Shown: in pieces, positions 7,061-13,119 of the stretch
How the letters are laid out: each line of letters opens with the position of its first letter
Numbering within the stretch: the first letter of the stretch is position 1
Origin: an uncultured Kiritimatiellota bacterium
GTDB taxonomy: Bacteria > Verrucomicrobiota > Kiritimatiellia > RFP12 > UBA1067
Length of the DNA: 13,119 bases
Reading direction: 5' to 3'
Assembly: GCA_934667295.1 (NCBI GenBank)
Contig: CAKULR010000026.1
Span: 1 to 13,119 of the forward strand
Made by a program: the position numbers and the translations under genes
The notes under the pieces: model-generated
The model's database searches: none
What the model was told of the DNA's origin: nothing
The model's input: the letters and a program-made list of their open reading frames with translations, nothing else

Positions 7061-7177
7061 ATGAACGGAAGTGCGAACATGATGGATCGGGAAAAGAGAA
7101 CGAGAATCGAAATCGCCGTGGGGCTTGCCACCGTGGCGCTCCTCTACCTGCTCAACTGGTTGTCGGGCAACCTGTAG
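7061..7177 (+). CDS. 38-residue single-pass membrane protein
   Basis: The frame begins MNGSANMMDREKRTRIEIAV, followed by a hydrophobic helix (about residues 18-34, ending LLYLLNWLSG) and a TAG stop. A strong Shine-Dalgarno, AAAGGAGG at 7045-7052, lies 8 nt before the ATG, as good as those of the larger genes nearby; this is the main reason to call it real. The charged, basic N-terminus followed by a single hydrophobic segment predicts an N-in inner-membrane small protein. It lies in the same orientation 114 nt after the large secreted protein gene and is convergent with the Ser/Thr kinase gene, whose stop is 26 nt away. No family is recognised. It could be a regulator of a membrane protein or a toxin-like peptide. 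Confidence 0.65.
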   Translation: MNGSANMMDREKRTRIEIAVGLATVALLYLLNWLSGNL

Positions 7178-7185
7178 GGGGCGGA

Positions 7186-7199
7186 CGCGCGGGAGCGCG
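7186..7199. terminator. Short GC hairpin between convergent genes
   Basis: CGCGC and GCGCG form a 5-bp stem closed by a GGGA loop (GNRA type) between the small membrane gene and the end of the kinase operon. There is no T tract on either strand, so it is only a weak candidate for a bidirectional terminator. Confidence 0.25.
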
Positions 7200-7203
7200 G
7201 CCC

Positions 7204-8133
7204 TTAGATTCCGACCGCGACGCTGGAGGCGCAGTCGGCGGGAAGGGGCGGAAGATCGATCTGGCCGGCGTCGACGATCTGCGCGGCGGTGAAGACGTCG
7301 TCCCAGGTCTGGTAGCGCCCCGCGCGGTCCTTGATCAGCATGCCGGCCAGGAGGCGCGCGAACTGTTCGGAGACGGCGGGATTGAACGTGCGCGGGTCGG
7401 GGGCCTGGGCGGCGGGATCGACATGGTGGCGCAGGATGTCGTCGTTGTCGGCGAGCGGGAAGAGGATGCGCCCCGTGACGAGGTGGTAGAGCGTGGCGCC
7501 GAGGCAGTAGATGTCGGCGCGGCAGTCGAGGGGGGCGTCGCCGTAGATCTGCTCGGGGCTGATGTAGGCGGGGGTGCCGACGATCTCGTCCTGCCGGTCG
7601 GGACGGCGGAGCGCGGCGGTGGACTGGCAGAGGCCGAGGTCCATCACCTTGATGACGCCGTCTTGGTTGACCATGAGGTTGTCCGGCTTGAGGTCGCAGT
7701 GAACGATGCGCGCGGCGTCCCAGGCGTATTTCATGGCCGCCGCCACGGACTCGCAGACGATGAGCGCGTCGGTGGGCGGCAGACGGCCCTTGCGCGCGAG
7801 GAACGAACCGAAGGTGTAGCCGTCGATGTACTCCATGACGAAGTAGTAGCGCCCGTCCGCGCAGTCCGCGCCGTAGCCCTGCACGATGCCGGGGTGGTGG
7901 AGGCTCGTCATCGTGCGCACCTCCAGCATGAACTGGCGCACCTCCTCGCCCGTGGCGGCGAAGTCCGGGTCCAGCACCTTCACGGCGACGAACTGGTTGA
8001 GTTCTTCGTGCCAGGCCTTCCAGACGACGGCCATGCCGCCCCGTCCGATGAGGGCGTCGAAGCGGATGCCGGGGATGCACGGGGGCGTCTCGCGCAGCCG
8101 GACGCGCGTGCGGGTGGTGTCCGTCGCGGCCAT
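7204..8133 (-). CDS. Hanks-type serine/threonine protein kinase, non-RD
   Basis: A 309-residue protein that is nearly all kinase domain. Visible elements: glycine-rich loop IGRGGMAVV (29-37), VAVK with K52, likely alpha-C E71, catalytic loop HCDLKPDN with D147, K149 and N152, metal-binding D165 in DLG, GTPAYISPE (186-194) as P+1 loop/APE, and D207 in the F helix. All catalytic residues are present, but HRD is HCD (C146) and DFG is DLG. A non-RD kinase usually does not rely on activation-loop phosphorylation in the standard way. There is no transmembrane segment or sensor domain, so it is cytoplasmic or a substrate for secretion. It ends the four-gene operon; its ATG is 1 nt after the stop of the CxxC protein gene, with GGAG upstream. 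Chlamydial Pkn5 and Yersinia YpkA are kinases secreted by T3S, so an effector role is conceivable but unproven. Confidence 0.9.
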   Translation of the reverse strand: MAATDTTRTRVRLRETPPCIPGIRFDALIGRGGMAVVWKAWHEELNQFVAVKVLDPDFAATGEEVRQFMLEVRTMTSLHHPGIVQGYGADCADGRYYFVMEYIDGYTFGSFLARKGRLPPTDALIVCESVAAAMKYAWDAARIVHCDLKPDNLMVNQDGVIKVMDLGLCQSTAALRRPDRQDEIVGTPAYISPEQIYGDAPLDCRADIYCLGATLYHLVTGRILFPLADNDDILRHHVDPAAQAPDPRTFNPAVSEQFARLLAGMLIKDRAGRYQTWDDVFTAAQIVDAGQIDLPPLPADCASSVAVGI

Positions 8134-8134
8134 C

Positions 8135-8734
8135 TCAGCGCTTCTCCTTCCTGGGGAGGGAACCCGTGCCCCGGCAGCGGCGGCAGGGCACGGCGCCCTT
8201 GCCGAGGCAGTCCGGGCAGACGACCTTGCCGAGCCCCTGGCAGGTCCCGCAGGGGGTGACGAGGATCTTCACGTGCCGCGACGTGGCGCCGGCGGTGCGC
8301 CGTTCCGACCGGACCCAGCCGGGCTTTCCGCCGCGCGCGCCGCTCTTGCAGTCGCGGCACGCCTGGATGCCCGCGCCCAGGCACTTCCGGCACGCCGTGA
8401 CGCCGGACCAGCGGCAATCGGGACACGCCTCGTAGCCCTCGGCCTCTTCGGGCGCGGGCGGCTTCACGCGCGTGCGGAACTTCACCTGGCGGCCCGTACC
8501 GTCGCAGATCGGGCAGCGGGCGATCTTGACGTCCCAGCGGTGGGTCGTGAAGGGCTTGCCGGGCGTGACGCCGATCTCGCCGTCGTACTGCCCGAGGTTC
8601 GGGGGCGTGACGGAGAGGCTGCGCCTCCCGTGGCAGACGGGGCAGGGGCGGGCGGCCTCGACTGGTTCGGCGCAGAGGCGGAGCGCGCCCACGGCGAGGA
8701 TCAGCAGGGTGGCCAGCAGGGTCTTTTTCTTCAT
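8135..8734 (-). CDS. Exported protein with eight CxxC zinc-ribbon motifs (DnaJ zinc-finger-like)
   Basis: A 199-residue protein with a Sec signal peptide (MKKKTLLATLLILAVGALRLCA, probable cleavage near residue 22). It has eight CxxC motifs starting at 31, 74, 104, 115, 126, 162, 173 and 184. The last six form two triplets with an exact 11-residue spacing, and several are followed by GxG (CDGTG, CLGAG, CQGLG, CLGKG, CRGTG), as in the DnaJ cysteine-rich zinc domain. No J domain is present, so it is not a DnaJ protein; it may hold zinc, bind unfolded protein or scaffold a complex outside the cytoplasm. Its ATG overlaps the stop of the response regulator gene (ATGA), and GGGAGGGGA precedes it. 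It lies between regulator and kinase genes in one operon. The specific function is unknown. Confidence 0.8.
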   Translation of the reverse strand: MKKKTLLATLLILAVGALRLCAEPVEAARPCPVCHGRRSLSVTPPNLGQYDGEIGVTPGKPFTTHRWDVKIARCPICDGTGRQVKFRTRVKPPAPEEAEGYEACPDCRWSGVTACRKCLGAGIQACRDCKSGARGGKPGWVRSERRTAGATSRHVKILVTPCGTCQGLGKVVCPDCLGKGAVPCRRCRGTGSLPRKEKR

Positions 8735-10098
8735 GGCGTGATCCCCTCCCGGGCGTACTCGTCGAGCTTGCGGTAGAGCGTGCGGCGCGAGATGCCGAGC
8801 ACCTGGGCGGCGCGTGAACGGTTGCCGCCAACATCCTTCAAAACGGCGAGAATCTGGGCCTTTTCGTTTTCGCCAAGCGTGACGGCGGGCGAAAGCGAGA
8901 GGGTGGTGGGGGCGACGGGGGCGGCGGTCGCCTGGATCTCGTCGGGCACGTCCGCGACGTCGAGGAGGCCGCCCGTGGACAGGACGACCATCCGCTCGAT
9001 CGTGTTGCGCAGTTCGCGCACGTTGCCGGGCCAGTCGTAGGCCTCCAGGCGCTTGAGCGCGGCGGGTGTGATGCCCGTGACGGCGACGTGGTTCTTCTCG
9101 GCGAGCTCGCGGATGAAGCGCGCGACGAGAAGGGGGATGTCGCCCGGGCGTTCCTTCAGCGCGGGGAGGCGGATGGCGATCACGTTCAGGCGGTAGTAGA
9201 GGTCTTCGCGGAAGGCGCCCTCGGCGACGAGGGCCTTCAGGTCGCGGTTGGTCGCGGCCACCACGCGGATGTCCACGGTCACGGTCTCCGTGCCGCCCAC
9301 GCGCTGGAACGCGCGGTTTTCGAGGACGCGCAGGAGCTTCACCTGCATGGCGAGCGGCAGTTCGCCGATCTCGTCCAGGAAGATCGTGCCGAGGTTCGCG
9401 GCCTCGAAGGCGCCGGCCTTGCGCGCGTAGGCCCCCGTGAACGCGCCCTTCTCGTAGCCGAAGAGCTCGCTTTCGATGAGGTTCGGGGAAATCGCGCCGC
9501 AGTTGACGGCGAGGAAGGGCGCGTGGGCGCGGGGGGAGAGGTTGTGGAGCGCGTGCGCGACGAGGTCCTTGCCGGTGCCGTTGGGGCCCTGGAGGAGGAC
9601 GGTCGCGGAAGTGGGGGCGGCACGGCGCACCATCTCGAAGACGCGCTTCATCGCGGGGGAGGAGCCGATCATGTTGTCGAGGCCGTACTTCTCGTCGAGC
9701 TGGCTGCGGAGGTCCGCGACCTCGCGTTCGAGCGCGCCGGTCTTGAGGGCCTTCTCCACGCGGCTGTCGAGCTGGTCGAGGTCGATGGGCTTCATGAGGA
9801 AGTCCTCCGCGCCGTCCTTCGTGGCGGCGACGGCCTGCTCGATGGTGCCGAACGCGGTGAGGAGGATGCAGATGAGTTTGGGGTACTTCGCCTTGGCGGC
9901 CTTCAGCAGCTGGAGTCCGTCCGCGCCGGGCATCCGCACGTCGGAGAGCATGAGGGCGATGGAGGGATCGGCCTCCAGGGCCTTCATGGCCTGTTCGGCG
10001 TCGGGGGCGGTGGTGACGTGGTAGCGGTCTTCGAGGGCGCGCGCCATGAAGTCGCGCGTGTCCTTTTCGTCGTCGACGATGAGAATGGACGGTTTCAT
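8731..10098 (-). CDS. NtrC-family sigma-54-dependent response regulator
   Basis: A 455-residue regulator with the full three-part layout. The receiver domain (1-120) has the acidic pair D9/D10, phospho-acceptor D53, T81 and K103. The AAA+ domain (about 145-370) has the Walker A variant GPNGTGKD (171-178), GAFTGA (218-223) that contacts sigma-54, Walker B IFLDEIGELP (239-248) and WPGNVREL (356-363). A Fis-type helix-turn-helix lies at about 415-450 (NRSRAAQVLGISRRTLYRKL). Phosphorylation by the adjacent histidine kinase should allow ATP-driven activation of sigma-54 promoters. The start at 10098 follows GAGGAGG by 5 nt and overlaps the kinase stop (ATGA). No convincing GG-N10-GC site lies upstream of the adjacent T3S genes, so its targets are probably elsewhere or indirect. 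Confidence 0.95.
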   Translation of the reverse strand: MKPSILIVDDEKDTRDFMARALEDRYHVTTAPDAEQAMKALEADPSIALMLSDVRMPGADGLQLLKAAKAKYPKLICILLTAFGTIEQAVAATKDGAEDFLMKPIDLDQLDSRVEKALKTGALEREVADLRSQLDEKYGLDNMIGSSPAMKRVFEMVRRAAPTSATVLLQGPNGTGKDLVAHALHNLSPRAHAPFLAVNCGAISPNLIESELFGYEKGAFTGAYARKAGAFEAANLGTIFLDEIGELPLAMQVKLLRVLENRAFQRVGGTETVTVDIRVVAATNRDLKALVAEGAFREDLYYRLNVIAIRLPALKERPGDIPLLVARFIRELAEKNHVAVTGITPAALKRLEAYDWPGNVRELRNTIERMVVLSTGGLLDVADVPDEIQATAAPVAPTTLSLSPAVTLGENEKAQILAVLKDVGGNRSRAAQVLGISRRTLYRKLDEYAREGITP

Positions 10099-11246
10099 GT
10101 GAGCCTCCTCACCCGCTTTTCGAGGCGCGGGATGCGCACGGTGAACTTCGTGCCGGCGCCCTCCTTGGATTCGACGTCGATCTCGCCGCCGTGCGCGCGC
10201 ACGATGCGGCGGGAGAGCATGAGGCCGAGCCCGGTGCCGGCGCGCTTCGTCGTGCGGTAGGGTTCGAAGAGGGCGGCGACGGCGTCGGGGGCCATGCCGC
10301 TGCCGGAGTCGCGGAAGGAGACGGTGACGGCGTCGTCGTCCGAGTCGAGCGCGATGGCGAGCTCGCCGCCGTCCTTCATCGCCTCCAGGGCGTTCTTGAC
10401 GAGGTTGAAGAAGACCTGCTCCATCTGCGCGCGGTCTAAGAAGGCGGGGGGAAGGGCGGGGGGAAGGTCGAGGAGCACGCGGATGCGGCGGTCCTCGATC
10501 TGCGTCTTCATCGTCGCAAGCGTGTCCTTGAGCGGGTCCGCGAGCGAACCGGGAGTGAGGTTGGGGCGGATGGGACGCATCGCGTTGAGGAAGCCCCGGT
10601 TGATGTCGGCGATGCGCTTGATCTCGTTCTGGGCGGTCTCGACGTCCGCGAGGAGGCGCGCGCGGCGCGCGGGGTCGGGTTCGCGCCGGAACTCGCGGGC
10701 CATGAGCTGGAGGTTGAGGGAGAGGGCGGTGAGGGGGTTGCCGATCTCGTGGGCGAGGCCGGCGGCGAGGTCCTTGACGGCATCCGTGCGCTCGCTCTCT
10801 CGCGCGTCGGCCTCGCGGGCGTGGGCGCGCGTGACGTCGCGGAGGATGACGACGACGGCGTCCTCGTTCGGCAGGGCGCCGAGTTCGAGGATGCGGTGCT
10901 CGGGGTAGGCGAGCTCGATTTCGCAGGAGGCCTTGCGCGTCCAGCCGTCGCCCTCGGCGGCGGGGTGCAGCAGACGGTCCCACTCCCAGGTGGGCAGCAG
11001 GTCGCGGATGGGCTTGCCGCGGCCGTTCGCGAGGGTGGTCGCCGTCAGGCGGTCCGCCGCGGCGTTGGAGTAGAGGAGCAGGCCGTCGGCGTTGACGACG
11101 AGGATGCCCTCGGAGAGGGTGTTGAAGACCGATTCGAGGAAACCGATCTCGTCCGCCAGCGCCCTGAACTGGCGGCGGAGGTCCTCCGCGTCGAGCCGGC
11201 CGATGCGGTCCACGACCTTGCTGAAGAATTGATGGGTTCGTGCCAT
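10095..11246 (-). CDS. Soluble PAS-domain sensor histidine kinase (NtrB-like)
   Basis: A 383-residue kinase without transmembrane segments, so a cytoplasmic sensor. A helical N-terminus (1-40) leads into a PAS domain (about 35-140; FNTLSEGILVVNADGLLLYSN), then a HisKA dimerisation domain with phospho-acceptor H166 in LAHEIGNPLTALSLNLQ, and an HATPase domain with N box (N281, N285), DSGSGM (313-318) and GTGLGL (337-342). It should phosphorylate the response regulator encoded next, with which it overlaps by ATGA. The ATG at 11246 is preceded by GGTGAG 5 nt away and by a promoter-like sequence at 11275-11303. It is the first gene of the four-gene operon and diverges from the T3S chaperone gene. 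The input signal is unknown. Confidence 0.93.
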   Translation of the reverse strand: MARTHQFFSKVVDRIGRLDAEDLRRQFRALADEIGFLESVFNTLSEGILVVNADGLLLYSNAAADRLTATTLANGRGKPIRDLLPTWEWDRLLHPAAEGDGWTRKASCEIELAYPEHRILELGALPNEDAVVVILRDVTRAHAREADARESERTDAVKDLAAGLAHEIGNPLTALSLNLQLMAREFRREPDPARRARLLADVETAQNEIKRIADINRGFLNAMRPIRPNLTPGSLADPLKDTLATMKTQIEDRRIRVLLDLPPALPPAFLDRAQMEQVFFNLVKNALEAMKDGGELAIALDSDDDAVTVSFRDSGSGMAPDAVAALFEPYRTTKRAGTGLGLMLSRRIVRAHGGEIDVESKEGAGTKFTVRIPRLEKRVRRLT

Positions 11247-11268
11247 TTCGTCTCACCTGTTGGAAAAC

Positions 11269-11282
11269 GGCACAATTGTACC
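11269..11282. promoter_or_regulatory. Operator-like palindrome overlapping the -10 box of the signalling operon
   Basis: GGCACAATTGTACC is a 14-bp palindrome with one mismatched pair. It overlaps the proposed -10 box of the histidine kinase promoter. Its end, TTGTACC (11276-11282), is repeated exactly at 11286-11292, 10 bp away or about one helical turn. This arrangement suits a dimeric DNA-binding protein that controls the operon. Confidence 0.4.
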
Positions 11283-11303
11283 ATCTTGTACCGTTCGAGG
11301 CAA
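11275..11303 (-). promoter_or_regulatory. Sigma-70-like promoter of the kinase/regulator operon
   Basis: On the minus strand TTGCCT (11303-11298) and TACAAT (11280-11275) are 17 nt apart, matching 4/6 and 5/6 of the consensus. Transcription would start near 11268, about 20 nt before the histidine kinase ATG, leaving room for the GGTGAG ribosome binding site. Confidence 0.5.
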
Positions 11304-11305
11304 TG

Positions 11306-11350
11306 GGACTTAACCACTTAAAGTCGCCCTTGTGGGAAGGGGGGCGATTT
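11306..11350. repeat. ACTTAA repeats and hairpin in the divergent intergenic region
   Basis: GACTTAACCACTTAAAGTCGCCC repeats the ACTTAAnC octamer theme of the 1083-1190 array and the TTAAGTCGCC motif at 1062. It runs into a hairpin: CCCTT (11327-11331) pairs with AAGGG (11337-11341), with outer TCG/CGA pairs beyond a GGG bulge, followed by TTT on the plus strand. It may separate the two divergent transcripts or be a clade-specific intergenic repeat. Confidence 0.45.
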
Positions 11351-11390
11351 GATAAACTGAAACGGAAGAATTTCAACATGAAGCGTCCCG

Positions 11391-11424
11391 AATCCTGTAA
11401 CCACCGCACGGTTCGTCCGTAGAC
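11391..11424 (+). promoter_or_regulatory. Two-box element upstream of the T3S chaperone gene (copy 1)
   Basis: AATCCTGTAACC (11391-11402) and CGTAGAC (11418-11424), 15 nt apart, just before the chaperone gene. The same two boxes occur at 13028-13062 upstream of the next T3S-region gene. GTAACC followed by CGTAGA at this spacing resembles the -35 and -10 elements of ECF-type sigma factors. Between the boxes ACGG-TTCGT-CCGT can form a small hairpin. Confidence 0.45.
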
Positions 11425-11443
11425 CCGTCAAAGGAGAACAATC

Positions 11444-11938
11444 ATGACCAGCATTCACATGGACATCAACGATCCCGCGAGCATGACCGACGAGAAGATC
11501 GCGGCGGCGCTCAAGGCGTTTGGCGACGGGGCGACCCTGCGGGCGATGCGCGGCCTCTCCGACGAGGAGATGGAGGCGATCTACGCGATGGGCGTGAACT
11601 TCTACAAGGCGGGCAACTACGCGGACGCCGAGAAGGTCTTCAAGTTCCTCACGCTCTTCGACCACCTCAACTCGCGCTACTGGACGGGCCTCGGGTCGCT
11701 CAAGCAGGTGCAGCGCCAGTTCGCCGCCGCCATCGAGGCGTACCGCGTCGCGAGCTTCCTCGACCTGGAGAACCCCAAGCCGATGTACTACGCGGCGGAA
11801 TGCCACCTCGCGCTCGGGCAGAAGGACGAGGCGCGCGCCGCCCTCGACGCGCTCGCCGAGTATGCGCCGAAGGCGTCCGAGAAGGGCCGCACCGACCTCG
11901 CCAAGGCCGCGCAGCTGCGCGCGGCCCTCGTCGCCTGA
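11444..11938 (+). CDS. sycD: SycD/LcrH-type type III secretion chaperone
   Basis: A 164-residue TPR protein that matches the class II chaperones of T3S translocators over its whole length. Diagnostic stretches are GDGATLRAMRGLSDEEMEAIYAMG (begins near residue 28), the first TPR with YKAGNYADAEKVF, then LFDHLNSRYWTGLG, AAIEAYRVASFLD and PMYYAAECHLALGQKDEA. Three TPR-like repeats lie at about 46-75, 79-108 and 113-141 and would form the concave surface that binds the translocator N-terminus in the cytoplasm. AAAGGAG (11430-11436), 7 nt before the ATG, fixes the start. The probable client is encoded 31 nt downstream, the usual order for these chaperones. The last 20 residues are an alanine-rich helix. 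The symbol denotes the family, not a proven orthologue. Confidence 0.9.
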   Translation: MTSIHMDINDPASMTDEKIAAALKAFGDGATLRAMRGLSDEEMEAIYAMGVNFYKAGNYADAEKVFKFLTLFDHLNSRYWTGLGSLKQVQRQFAAAIEAYRVASFLDLENPKPMYYAAECHLALGQKDEARAALDALAEYAPKASEKGRTDLAKAAQLRAALVA

Positions 11939-11969
11939 CGGAAACGCCGCACGTGAAAGGACCTTTACC

Positions 11970-13025
11970 ATGAGCCTGGACATCAACATGGCGCGCGGCG
12001 TCCCGCAGATGCCGTCGTTCAACGACCCCCTCCAGCAGGCGTCCGCCGCCTCCGCCACGGCCGACGTGGCGTCGCTCCTCGGCGCGTCGGCGGGCGGGAC
12101 GGTCACGCAGACGGCCGGCGTCGCGGGAAGCGGGAAGACGACCCCGGTCGCCGTGCCCGAACTCGACGAGGCGGACGAGGCGAAGGCCGGCAAGGCCGAC
12201 CTGGAGGCGCTGCTCGCCTACCTGCAGATGGAGACGGACGAGAAGAGCGCGGAGGCGCAGAGCCAGCGCATCAAGTCGCTCAAGGGCCAGCTCGAAGCGG
12301 CGCACGACTCGCAGATGGCGAAGATCGACAAGTCCATCGAGGAGGCCAAGAAGCAGGAGAAGGCCGCGAAGGCGAGCAAGTTCCTCAGCTGGCTGGGCGC
12401 GATCTTCGCGTGCGTCGTCGCGGCGGTCGTGACGGTCTGCACGGGCGGGCTCGCGGCGGGCTTCGCGATCGCGGGCGCGGCGCTGGCCGTTTCGAGCGCG
12501 GTGCTCTCCACGACGGGCGCCGACAAGAAGATCATGAAGTGGATGGCGAACACGCTGCAGGACCTGCACCCCAGCTGGTCGAAGCAGAAGTGCGACGCCT
12601 GGGCGCAGGGCATCTTCGGCGCGAGCGAGCTCGTGCTGGGGCTCGCGACCTCGATCGGCGGCGGCGTGTCGGCGGCGCGCGCGGCGGCGAAGGGCGTGAC
12701 GGGCGCGGTGAAGCTCTCGCAGACGGCCGCGAAGGTGATGCGCCTTGCGATGAACGTCGGCAACGGCGTGATGCAGACCGCCTCGCTCGCGACGACGGCG
12801 GCGACGACGGCGACCGGGTACATGGCGGGCCGCGCGCAGGCGGACTCGACGGAGGCCCAGGCCGTCCTCCAGAAGCTCCAGAAATTCCTGGAGGAGAGCG
12901 AGGAGGACCTGCAGGCGATCCTGGAGCAGATCGCGAACACGGGTTCGCAGCTGCTGGAACTGCTGGAGTCGAAGACCGACACGCTCAACAAGATCAACCA
13001 GGAGATCGGCCTGCAGAATGCCTAG
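11970..13025 (+). CDS. YopB/IpaB-like type III secretion translocator
   Basis: A 351-residue protein with the layout of the major hydrophobic T3S translocator, which inserts in the host membrane to form the translocation pore. Order: a polar low-complexity N-terminus (1-65, likely secretion signal and chaperone-binding region), a long coiled coil (about 68-137), a strongly hydrophobic hairpin-like region (about 138-182; SWLGAIFACVVAAVVTVCTG onward), a second weaker hydrophobic region around 212-285 (GIFGASELVLGLATSIGGG), and a C-terminal coiled coil (about 290-345). It has no Sec signal, as expected for T3S export. GAAAGGA at 11955-11961 is 8 nt before the ATG. The chaperone gene directly upstream supports the call. 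Sequence likeness is to family pattern, not a close homologue; YopB, IpaB or SipB type cannot be separated by eye. Confidence 0.8.
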   Translation: MSLDINMARGVPQMPSFNDPLQQASAASATADVASLLGASAGGTVTQTAGVAGSGKTTPVAVPELDEADEAKAGKADLEALLAYLQMETDEKSAEAQSQRIKSLKGQLEAAHDSQMAKIDKSIEEAKKQEKAAKASKFLSWLGAIFACVVAAVVTVCTGGLAAGFAIAGAALAVSSAVLSTTGADKKIMKWMANTLQDLHPSWSKQKCDAWAQGIFGASELVLGLATSIGGGVSAARAAAKGVTGAVKLSQTAAKVMRLAMNVGNGVMQTASLATTAATTATGYMAGRAQADSTEAQAVLQKLQKFLEESEEDLQAILEQIANTGSQLLELLESKTDTLNKINQEIGLQNA

Positions 13026-13027
13026 GA

Positions 13028-13062
13028 AATCCCGTAACCTTCGCGTCCGCCCGCGCGTAGAC
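13028..13062 (+). promoter_or_regulatory. Two-box element upstream of the partial gene at the window end (copy 2)
   Basis: AATCCCGTAACC (13028-13039) and CGTAGAC (13056-13062), 16 nt apart, match the element at 11391-11424 at 18 of 19 box positions, with a spacing one nt longer. It lies immediately after the translocator stop and would allow separate transcription of the following gene. Confidence 0.45.
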
Positions 13063-13097
13063 GGGGCACACGACGCGATCGAAAAGGAGATTCAGCC

Positions 13098-13119
13098 ATG
13101 TCCGTGACATTCAATCCAA
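13098..13119 (+). CDS. Start of a further gene, cut by the window end
   Basis: Only seven codons (MSVTFNP) are present. A strong Shine-Dalgarno, AAAAGGAGA at 13082-13090, stands 7 nt before the ATG, and the two-box element lies 35-70 nt upstream. By position after a YopB/IpaB-like translocator, a second translocator (YopD/IpaC type) or another T3S substrate is likely; the sequence itself does not show it. Confidence 0.6.

Noticed and set aside
5476..8259. 927-codon plus-strand frame spanning the secreted protein gene, the small gene and the kinase operon end
   Set aside because: It crosses several better-supported genes on both strands and is arginine/glycine-rich low-complexity sequence; it is a by-product of high GC content.
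11247..11443. Sigma-54 promoter for the T3S chaperone operon controlled by the neighbouring NtrC protein
   Set aside because: No GG-N10-GC pair with a TGGCAC/TTGC-like context was found on the plus strand in this gap.

Overview
The window is GC-rich bacterial DNA (AT-rich only in some intergenic stretches) that reads like a member of the PVC superphylum, most plausibly a Kiritimatiellota, Lentisphaerota or Verrucomicrobiota bacterium. This rests on the mix of genes: a large secreted strand-repeat protein, a secreted glycoside hydrolase, a Hanks-type kinase and type III secretion (T3S) translocon genes. No rRNA or single-copy marker is present, so the placement is an inference.

Left block (1-4558, minus strand): a radical SAM protein of the PflA-related/COG1313 type, a phosphatidylserine synthase (pssA) and a clan GH-A glycoside hydrolase. 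The hydrolase frame is interrupted by an in-frame TAG after codon 75, just downstream of its signal peptide. The two gaps between these genes hold unusual short tandem repeats: an octamer array forming a long inverted repeat (1083-1190) and a heptamer array (2081-2127). None of the three genes has a clear Shine-Dalgarno sequence.

Middle (4559-7177, plus strand): a sigma-70-like promoter whose -35/-10 spacer carries a run of ten G residues drives a 736-residue secreted strand-repeat/PA14-like protein. This is a strong candidate for phase variation. A 38-residue single-pass membrane protein with a strong ribosome binding site follows.

Right block (7204-13119): a tightly coupled minus-strand operon runs histidine kinase, NtrC-type sigma-54 activator, secreted eight-CxxC zinc-ribbon protein, Ser/Thr kinase, with ATGA overlaps or a 1-base gap at each junction. 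Diverging from it on the plus strand are a SycD/LcrH-type T3S chaperone, a YopB/IpaB-like translocator, and the first codons of another gene cut by the window edge. A two-box element, AATCCYGTAACC then CGTAGAC 15-16 nt later, lies upstream of both the chaperone and the last partial gene and may be a shared promoter. The layout suggests that the signalling operon regulates, or supplies a partner or effector for, the adjacent translocon; this is inference.
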